A stretch of 64,000 nucleotides of DNA from Diphasiastrum complanatum (Eukaryota > Streptophyta > Lycopodiopsida > Lycopodiales > Lycopodiaceae). Below the pieces are notes generated by a model that searched no databases, had not been told where the DNA came from, and saw only the letters and a program-made list of their open reading frames with translations. The position numbers and the translations under genes were made by a program. Below are positions 56,820 to 64,000 of the stretch, piece after piece; the first letter of the stretch is position 1, and every line of letters starts with the position of its first letter. Where the stretch lies: positions 81,379,464 through 81,443,463 of the forward strand of contig CM055092.1 of assembly GCA_029204225.1 (NCBI GenBank), written 5' to 3'.

Positions 56820-57600
56820 CCACAGTGTAAGCACGGGTGCGTCCACTGTCGGGGTGGTTGGCAGGACGAGGGCTTGATGAGTCAAAGTGCTGCGCTTGAG
56901 GTGTAAGCACGGTCAGTTTCCGCGGTTCGGGCCTGGCGCCATCTGCACGTAGGACAAATGAGGCAATGTGCTCCCATTAGGATGGTGTAAGCACGGTTTG
57001 TGCCTTGTGGGGTGCGGGGTGACATATTCGCGATGGCCACCGTTCGTTTAGCTATAAGGGCTATCGACCAAATTTGGTGGGGGCGTTACTGAGGCAATGT
57101 GCTGTCTAACGGTGAAAGCACGGGTGCGTCCACGATTTGGGTGTTATGCTGCCGATCGTTTAGCTATAAGGGCTATCGACTAAATTTGGTGGGGGCGTTA
57201 CTGAGGCAATGTGCTGCCTAACGGTGAAAGCACGGGTGCGTCCACGGGGGTGGTATATTCAAGGATAGCTGCCATTCGTTTAGCTATAAGGGCTATCGAC
57301 CAAATTTGGTGGGGGCGTTACTGAGGCAATGTGCTGCCTAACGGTGAAAGCATGGGTGCGTCCACGATTGGGGGGTACGCTGCCGATCGTTTAGCTATAA
57401 GTGCTATCGACTAGATTTGGTGGGGGCGTTACTGAGGCAATGTGCTGCCTGACGGTGAAAGCATGGGTGCGTCCACGGGGGTGGTATATTCAAGGATAGC
57501 TGTCGATCGTTTAGCTATAAGGGCTATCGACCAAAAAGTGGTGGGGCGTGACTGAGGCAATGTCCTGCTTAATGGTGAAAGCACGGATGGTTGGAGGGGT
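56820..57600 (+). repeat. Tandem repeats with alternating spacer, inside the LTR element
   Basis: Five units start at cgtttagctataag (57045, 57157, 57277, 57388, 57508), spaced 112, 120, 111 and 120 bp. Two spacer types alternate: one with gatttggg ... gctgccgat and one with ggtatattcaaggatagctg. The real period is therefore a dimer of about 231 bp. Upstream, 56827-57000, a related gtaagcacgg motif recurs about every 80 bp. No protein is encoded. Confidence 0.88.
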
Positions 57601-59440
57601 GTCCTATGTGGGCTGATTCTGTGATCGATTTGTATGGGCGCGGCCAGGCAAAGGTCCGTTGGCAGGACCATCTCAAAGGGGGACCTTGTCTTTGTTACTT
57701 GTTAGTAAACTTGCCTGAGTGTCTTACTTGTATGTATTCGTGGTGAGTCTTAGTACTCGTGCTTTGCCTAGTTTGCATGATTGCTTGTGATACAAGGAGC
57801 TGATGGCTCGAGAAGGAACCTTTTCTTTTGAAGGCTGATACCATCAAACAAAGAGGACTAGAGAATCTGTGGGGCGGATTTGCAGTTCAAGTACTCACAC
57901 GTGAACGACAACGAAACGACTGAATGTTTGCAAAGGATGGATGGCTAGCCTGTTTCTTGGGTTAGTTTCATTTGCGACAACGCCCACCAGACGCAAGCAG
58001 GAAGTCAAAAGTTGGAAAGGGCAATTTCAGGGGAGATCTTCTATGGAGCAGTTGGTCTTCATTTTGGGACGGCCACCTTCGGAACTGAAACTCACTGAGC
58101 ATGGGTGATATCCAGTATCAGTTGGGTTTTTCCTCAAAGGGGAAAAGACTAGGATCCTCTTCAGAGATTGGCAACAAGTTGGATCGAGCCATAATCCTAG
58201 CAGATGGGAAGCAAAGTGTTGGAAAGGCTTTTTGTCCGAAGAACTCTACTCTAAGTCCGATCAGCTGATTTTATAAGTGGAGGGGAACTACCACACACAC
58301 CTCTCTCTTGGGGCAAATTTTGAATGAAAGTTGATCAAAATGGGGGCAAATTCAAGGTGACCTAGCCATACTCACACGAGGAGACTGGCGAACTTTGGAC
58401 CTAATAAGTTGACAAGTTTTTGTTGTGGAAAGGAAAGTTTGTTATAGGCTTTCTCTGGACCAGCAATGATGAGGAAACATATCAGTACGCTGGCTTGTGT
58501 TACGTGTAAGGCAACTGATCAATGAAGGAACTGTGAAAGTTGAGTCTTGCATGAGAGACTTGGTATTTCGAACGGACGCTAAGGGACAGTTCGCGTTGAG
58601 ATCGGACTAGTGCAAACTCTGGGTGCATGTGTCTGATTCAAAGAGAGCTACTTGAAGCCAAGCTCGATGTACACTTCTTGTTTTGAGTGTGAGGCGATTG
58701 ACCAGTCATGGAATTGTGAAAGTCAAGTTTTGCGTGATGGACATGGTGTTTCAAACAAACGCGAAGAGATAGTTCAGATGCGGATCAAACTGGTGCAACC
58801 CTTTGGCTTTCCACGAGGTCAATGGTTATATTTGGGCTGATTCAAAGAGCTACTTCAAGCTAAGTGAGAGGTGCATTGCGGAGTACTCAATCTTTGCCTA
58901 CCTTAAAGAGCCAAGATGGAAAAGTATCAAGATCAGGCTGGGACAAGGAGAGAAATCAAGGTGCAGAAACAACAAGGCACAGAGTGGACCATAAAGTGGG
59001 CAATCAAACGATAAATCCTTTGGCTCAGGGAGCCTTGATACCTGTGCGGAACTGAACAAATCTGGAGCTCAGGGAGCTCAACACAAAGTGCATCAAGGAC
59101 AAATCAGGAGCTCAAAGGAGTTCCAAAGTCGAAAGTCAGAAGCGACAGGGGCGTACATTTCAAAGAAAGGCCTCTGTCACTAGTTAATAAGGTTCTCGGG
59201 TTTTACGAAAGCGATATCAAATCTACGCTTTTCCCAGACAAAGATATTTTTTTTTCAAGCTATGTAATTTTTCAGTACAAAGAAAGAGCTGAGCCTCCGA
59301 CTTGTGGTGTGCCAGCTTCAATGTTAATAAAAAGTGGCAAGTAAATTGAGTACTGTGCCAAGTAGCTTAAATGTATAGTCATTTTAATTCGGAGACACCT
59401 TTACTTTAATCTGACATCTGATGAGGACATCAGATTTTAT
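57601..59440 (+). other. Interior of the LTR element, no coding domain
   Basis: Unique-looking sequence between the tandem repeats and the purine tract. Two paragraphs are partly duplicated: 58490-58650 and 58670-58860 share gatggacatggtgtttc/gagagacttggtatttcg-type and gtgcaa-type phrases. The longest frames are about 60 codons. There is no similarity to Copia or gypsy domains. Confidence 0.7.
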
Positions 59441-59454
59441 AAAGGTGGGGTGGA
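59441..59454 (+). other. Polypurine tract
   Basis: aaaggtggggtgga directly before the 3' LTR. The purine run at this point is required for plus-strand priming and agrees with the orientation given by the primer site. Confidence 0.8.
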
Positions 59455-60699
59455 TGTTGTAAAGCTACCTCTACAAGCTTTACTTCCGGCGCCATCGGCG
59501 CTAGCTATGTCCCCGGCGCCAGCAGCGCCCCTGCTGCTCTTGGCGCCAACGGCGCCGGCGCTGCTCCCGGCGCCACTGTGACCAGAATCCAGCCGGCGCC
59601 AAGTTCCTATGGCTGAAAATCTTTGATCGGTTCTAGCGGAGTCCAGAGAGCTCAGATCGATGTGCAATCACGTCACACGATCTAGGCATGATTAAAGGAA
59701 GCCTGGGGATCAATAAAATCTAGAGAGAGTAAATGACTTTCTAGAAAGAGAAAATCCTAGAGAGAGAAAAACGTGCTTTACCAACTTGGGTAGAGTGCTT
59801 GGTATGAGGGGGGGTGCCGAATCACACCAATATTATAGGGAAGTGCGGGTTGCGACTCAGGGCGAGCTCCAACCAAGTCTCAGCCTCCCTTGCTGGAATG
59901 TTGTCATGGCTCTCACCTTGGCATGCTAGCGCCCCGGAGACTAGGGTCGGTCACACACTTGAAATGTAACCTTCTCATATTTATCAATAAAGTGGGATTT
60001 TCCTCAAACTGACTCTGATTACTTTATGGGTTTCAGTGTTCGGTAAAAGCGCCAGTTGTAAGGCCGCTTTCAAAATTTTTAACCTGGCACATAGCTGAGG
60101 GTCGTATCCCGGGACGCCAGCGATATGCCGTGGGGACCATTCGGTCCGTGGCGCCAGCGGTATGCTGTCGGGACCATTTGGTCCAGGAACTAGTTGTTTC
60201 CATATCTGTCGCGGCTTGTGGTTCTGAGTGTTCCTTGCATGAACGTGAATGGGTTAAGCTCTTGGGGAACGGGTTCTAACCTGTCGGCTGAGTTGGATGG
60301 CTTGCTTGGGTGGATGTTACCTGTTTATGGCTGTCCAGTTTGGCGTGGCGCCAGGTTGGCTTCCAGCGCTCGTGACGAAGCTTTCAGTTGGTTAAGTCTG
60401 ATGTAAGTCAGACCGCTTGCTTGGAATGGATGTTACTCGTTTGTAACGAAGCTTCGAGTTGGTTAAGTTTGATGTATGTTGGGCGGCTTGCTTGGAGGGA
60501 AGTCACCCACATCGGGACCCCCGAACTGGCATGGCGCCAGGTTGGATCTCAATGCTGGTTTTCGGAACTTCAAGTTGGTTAAGTCTGATCGTTGTTGGCG
60601 AGTTAGCTGCTTGTATGTCAAGTGGGTTTGGATGGCAAGAGTTGAAGGCTAGGAAGCTAAGTCGTGGTTCCCGGCTCCCTTTGGGATGCCTGCGCTACA
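59455..60699 (+). repeat. 3' LTR of the non-autonomous element
   Basis: Matches the 5' LTR end to end. Differences are mainly single transitions plus one-base indels, for example c/t changes in the ggcgcc-rich head. Its right end is 697 bp upstream of the expansin ATG, so its promoter and poly(A) signals point toward the gene. Confidence 0.95.
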
Positions 60700-61395
60700 G
60701 GCTTGTATCTCCTTTGCCACCCGGTCTCCATCTGCTTTTCCTCTACTCATATGACTTGTCGTTAACTTTCATTTCAGTGCATCAATGATAATGAGCGTTT
60801 AAAATTTGCACCTAAATACAACATGACATGTAGGGCATGAACAACATTAAATGAGCATAACACTCTTAAATTTAAGCCTTTAAGGAATCGGAGTGCTTGC
60901 CGTCCCTTTGTTTGAGCAAACACAAAACAAAAAACAAAACCAAAAAATGGTAAGTTTAGTTGCTGAAAAATTTGAATTATTTATTTGGCGCCATTCCACC
61001 CGTCGTATGTCCGGATAATCAGTATCAGCCCTAAATTGACGAAAATTTATAGGAGTGATCCTCTTCTCTTTTTCTGATTTACTACGGCTTTCATTTCGTG
61101 CATATTACCCTCATCCTCCTCCTGCCACTCTTCTCTCGAGAGCACCGGCCCTAGAGGGTTGATATACGTACAAGCAGGTGGACGCATCTACGTGCAAAGA
61201 CTGTGATTATAGCTGGACTTGAGCGCTCGCAAACCATCGAATACTCACGCAGCACTTCAATAGGTAAGCGTACTATCAGTGAGGAACTTAAGAGGTTTCC
61301 CTGCTGCATTTCTTATTCGGTTTATTAGAACTTATCTGTCGATATACCTGACACAGTTCTGTGGGAGCGTACCTATGTTTTTTGGTGACAGGACA
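60700..61395 (+). promoter_or_regulatory. Expansin upstream region and 5' UTR
   Basis: This segment is shared with copy 1 (3250-3840), so it belongs to the original locus. It contains an a/c-rich stretch (60910-60945) and a pyrimidine-rich region (61055-61135, tctctttttc, catcctcctcc) typical of plant 5' UTRs. No convincing TATA box was identified. The LTR element cuts the upstream region at 60700, displacing any more distal elements by 5.2 kb. In-frame open sequence extends upstream to 61279 but is unlikely to be translated, because a signal peptide starts at 61396. Confidence 0.5.
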
Positions 61396-62742
61396 ATGGA
61401 TCGCTTCATGGCACTATCAGCTTCATTGGCGACGCTGTTAATGCTAAGCTATTACCAAGGTTCGCAAGCACGATATTCATCTGAACCGTCTTGGAGGCAC
61501 CGGAGGCACTGGAATGAAGCGCACGCTACCTTCTATGGAGGTAGTGACGCAGCAGGCACAATGGGTAAGTCACTGGCTTTACCTGTGCAAGGAGTGCACA
61601 CATTGTTTAACAGCAACGGCACTTTGAACTTAAGTTTGCTTAATGACACTCTGCGATTCATACTTCTCGTTGTAATCTATCGGCTGTGATTAGATGGCGC
61701 ATGCGGATATGGAAACCTCTACAGCCAGGGTTACGGTACAAATACAGCAGCACTCAGCACGGTATTGTTTAAGAATGGCGCAGCTTGTGGTGGATGCTAC
61801 GAAATCAAGTGTTGGAACGATACCCAGTGGTGCAACCCTGGAAATCCATCTGTGTTTATTACGGCTACAAACTTATGCCCTCCAAACGACGCCCTTCCGA
61901 ATGACAATGGAGGTTGGTGCAACATTCCCCGAGAGCACTTTGATATGTCACAGCCGGCGTTCTCTCAAATCGCTTTTTGGCGTGCAGGCATTGTGCCTGT
62001 TCTCTATCGAAGGTAGCATCTTATAAACATTGGTCGGTCTATCCTCCATAGATATACAGTGCGAGCTTCCGAATGTTGCATATTTCATTAGAGCCTGCTG
62101 ACTTTTGTCATAAGCTATTATATAATTCCAGTCACAAGCTACCATTAATTTACCGCTCCACGCGATTGCAAGTTACCGTAACCTATTTGTGCCCTTGGGT
62201 ATTGTGGTCTTTTCGACCTTGGAATATAATTTATTTATGATTGAGAACTGCTACTAGTACTTTTCGGCATCCGTTATGATTGGGATACATGCATTCAAGC
62301 TCATACATATGTTGCACTTGCTATATTCCTGTAAGATATTCGTTAAAGGCGACATTTCTAGAGGTTAGTACTTTAAAATTTTACCAGAGACCTTTTGACG
62401 TCAAAAGACTGAAATATGTGATTGATGCATGTAGAGTGCCATGCCTCAAGGATGGAGGTATGCGTTTCACTCATCAACGGCAACCCCTGGTTTAATCTCG
62501 TGCTGATCAGTAATGTGGGTGGCGTGGGCGACATATCTGCTGTTTCAGTTAAAGGTTCCGAAACTGGCTGGATTCCCATGAAGCGAAACTGGGGACAGAA
62601 CTGGGAGTGTGACACTGTGCTGGTAGGTCAAAGTTTATCCTTTCATGTCACGACAGCCGACGGAAAGAATATCACTTCTTACGATGTTGCCCCTTTAGAT
62701 TGGCAGTTTGGTCAAACCTTCAGTGGAAAGCAGTTCTACTAA
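61396..62742 (+). CDS. Alpha-expansin (EXPA), three exons, frameshift in exon 3
   Basis: Exons 61396-61564, 61694-62012 and 62435-62742 have gt/ag introns of 129 and 422 bp at the two positions conserved in plant EXPA genes. With one extra T at 62471 discounted the length is 264 residues, normal for the family. Residues 1-25 form a signal peptide (hydrophobic LATLLML, end GSQA). The N-terminal double-psi barrel holds [23 protein letters not shown], eight cysteines between 60 and 166, and the HFD motif at 138-140. The C-terminal CBM63-like domain has [12 protein letters not shown] and WGQNWE. Expansins loosen cell walls without hydrolysis, acting outside the cell. As written, the T shifts the frame after residue 175 and a stop follows 7 codons later, removing the wall-binding domain. 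Copy 1 at 4605 lacks this T. Confidence 0.93.
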
Positions 62743-63037
62743 CGAATGACATACCTCATTACAAACAAACTTTCACAGATGATTTTCAACGCTTACTGGT
62801 AGAACAAAGACGGGTGTTATAATTTTTTTGATCCATCTCTACTTTCTATAAAAGGTAATTGTAAAAGCGGCGGGCAGTCTGTTGCAGCCCTCTCGAAATG
62901 CAGAAATTTCAAAACTTTATTCAGTCTAGAACTCGTTACCTTTGCACAGTAAAGCATATTGTTTCCATCGTGGATATCCAGCATCGCGTCAACTTCTTTT
63001 CCAGTTTACTCATTGAAGAATAGATCATTTGTGTTGA
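62743..63037 (+). other. Expansin 3' UTR/flank, end of duplication
   Basis: Shared with 4878-5197 and, inverted, with 11383-11725. Contains the ataatttttttgatccatct block. All copies end after agatcatttgtgt; here Copia LTR sequence starts immediately. No unambiguous poly(A) signal was chosen. Confidence 0.6.
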
Positions 63038-63195
63038 GTTAAGTTCTTCAAGGCAAGAAGTAGAATTGCTCTCTCGCACACCACCGCCAAAACACATCTA
63101 TTCACATCATTAATTATCAAGTACAAAGAAAACAACTTAACTACTTAACATAGGGCTTGTAAAAGTATCAGGCCTGATAACTCTAGAACTTAGAA
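63037..63195 (-). repeat. Copia-type LTR fragment, third copy
   Basis: Matches the inner part of the LTRs at 8225-8485 and 41838-42100 (caaggcaagaa, cacatctattcacatcatta, acatagggcttgtaaaagta). It is truncated on both sides, joined on the left to the expansin flank and on the right to Copia integrase sequence. Confidence 0.75.
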
Positions 63196-63199
63196 GTAG

Positions 63200-64000
63200 A
63201 TCCACGTCTTACGTGACATATCATCAATAAAGGTCATGAAATAGAAGGCTTTACCTAAGGACATGGTCCTCATAGGCTCGCGTACATCTGTGTGATTAAA
63301 TCTAGGTTGTTCTTTGCTCTTGCAACACCACCTTTATTGAACTTCTCTCGATGTTGCTTCCCATATACACATGATTCACACATCGATTTCAAGTGGTCTT
63401 CTATAGTAGGCAATCCTGTTGCCATCTTCAATCTGCTCATCAAACTGAGGCTTCCCAAGTTTAAGTGACCAAGCCTCTTATGCCACAACACAGTCTGTGA
63501 TGGAATGGATGATACGAGTCCATGTTGCCCCTTGATTGTAGCGTTCAACCTGTACAATTTTGTATTGGGCTCCCTTACTCCATCCGCAATAACTTTGAAC
63601 TTTTGGTTCACATCCTTCACAAAGCAATGATCATGGGCAAATTCGACTTTCAACTTTTGATCAGTAATGACTCCAACAGAAAGTAGATTTTTCTTTAAAC
63701 CTGGTACGTAAAGTACCACCCTGACCGTCCTGCTTTTGCCATTAGGTAGTTGGATTGAAACGGTGCCTATCCCCTTGATCTTGCACACCTCATGATTTGC
63801 TTGTGAAACAGACGTTCCATTATCCAACACTTTCAAGCTACTGAACCAATTCTTGTTACTTGTCATGTGTCTTGTGGCTCCCGAGTCAATATACCATGCT
63901 TGATCATCTTGATTAGATAACAATGCAGATATGAAGATGCTAGAGTCTTCAATCTCACCCTCATCGACAAGGTTACCTGCTTGCTTTGGTTTACCTTTGC
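63200..64000 (-). pseudogene. Copia protease and integrase start, runs off the window
   Basis: The minus-strand frame from 64000 carries the end of gag (KPKQAGNLVDEGEIEDSSIF) and the protease with intact WYIDSGATRHM. VLYVPGLKKNLLSVGVITDQ follows, then the integrase HHCC region (LWHKRLGHLNLGSL ... CESCVYGKQHREKF). A stop interrupts at about 63270, followed by broken core sequence (FIDDMSRKTW) to 63200. This is the best preserved Copia pol segment here, with 217 uninterrupted codons. The 5' half of the element lies beyond 64000. Confidence 0.9.

Larger units (their letters stand above)
55479..60699 (+). mobile_element. Complete non-autonomous LTR retrotransposon, 5.2 kb
   Basis: Two LTRs of 1244 and 1245 bp (55479-56722, 59455-60699), both tgttgtaaag ... 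gcgctaca, flank a 2.7-kb interior. A perfect 5-bp target duplication (ggctt, 55474-55478 and 60700-60704) proves insertion. There is an initiator-Met-type primer site (tggtatcaaagcc, 56725-56737) and a purine tract (aaaggtggggtgga, 59441-59454). The interior has no gag, protease, integrase or RT motif in any frame, only short open stretches, so it depends on another element for mobility. By eye the LTRs differ at a few percent of sites, mostly transitions, so insertion is not very recent. Size and lack of coding fit a LARD-like element. Orientation is set by primer site and purine tract. Confidence 0.95.

Noticed and set aside
56217-56906. Cys/Trp-rich frames in the 5' LTR repeated in the 3' LTR
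   Set aside because: Conservation is explained by LTR identity, not by selection on protein. No domain and no start preference.
59437-59667. Ala/Gly/Ser-rich minus-strand frame in the 3' LTR
   Set aside because: Arises from the ggcgcc-rich LTR head; the equivalent in the 5' LTR is broken.
61279-61395. In-frame upstream extension of the expansin
   Set aside because: Adds 39 residues before an obvious signal peptide starting at 61396, and this region corresponds to 5' UTR in the duplicate.

Overview
The window is repeat-dominated nuclear DNA from a land plant. A spliced plant alpha-expansin gene, Copia, Ty3/gypsy and CACTA elements, long (GA)n arrays and AT-rich spacers all point that way. 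The dense, old, nested and frameshifted retroelements suggest a large-genome seed plant, perhaps a gymnosperm, but the species cannot be fixed from sequence alone. I see no rRNA, tRNA, CRISPR array or bacterial operon. The only convincing host gene is the expansin near the right end. Almost everything else is broken mobile-element sequence.

Layout. 0.9-2.7 kb: back-to-back Ty3/gypsy and Copia fragments. 2.7-5.2 kb: copy 1 of a segmental duplication holding an expansin pseudogene, followed by a tandem partial third copy (5.3-5.9 kb). 7.7-10.9 kb: minus-strand retroelement remnants with one LTR and an 83-nt hairpin. 11.4-11.7 kb: inverted fourth fragment of the expansin 3' end. 12.2-13.3 kb: (GA)n arrays. 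13.5-21.5 kb: CACTA-related DNA (a CACTA-type terminus, TNP2-like transposase, a Transposase_24-like protein) interrupted by two composite repeats with long inverted arms. 22-25.8 kb: Copia and gypsy fragments. 28.2-31.1 kb: two more CACTA TNP2 pieces around a Copia gag. 31.2-46.6 kb: several related Copia elements, one reduced to LTR-stub-LTR, plus a gypsy element with an unusual long acidic reading frame before gag. 47-48.5 kb: third composite repeat and a (GA)n array. 49-53 kb: AT-rich DNA without genes. 53.6-54.25 kb: GC-rich fold-back tracts and a palindromic minisatellite. 54.9-63.0 kb: duplication copy 2, carrying a complete 5.2-kb non-autonomous LTR element (55479-60699, target duplication GGCTT) inserted about 0.7 kb upstream of the expansin start codon. 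63-64 kb: Copia gag-pol running off the window.

The expansin copy at 61.4-62.7 kb has all three exons, consensus splice sites, a signal peptide, the HFD motif and the C-terminal wall-binding domain, but a single extra T in exon 3 shifts the frame. It is either a recent pseudogene or a sequence error. The 3.9-4.9 kb copy has lost exon 1 in a clean 267-bp deletion and carries a stop codon.

Most notable items: the complete LTR element together with its matching empty site at 39.4 kb (reverse strand); the long acidic frame at 34.5-35.9 kb; the fold-back composite repeat family; and the GC hairpin plus minisatellite block at 53.6-54.25 kb. All calls come from reading the sequence by eye; no database search was run.
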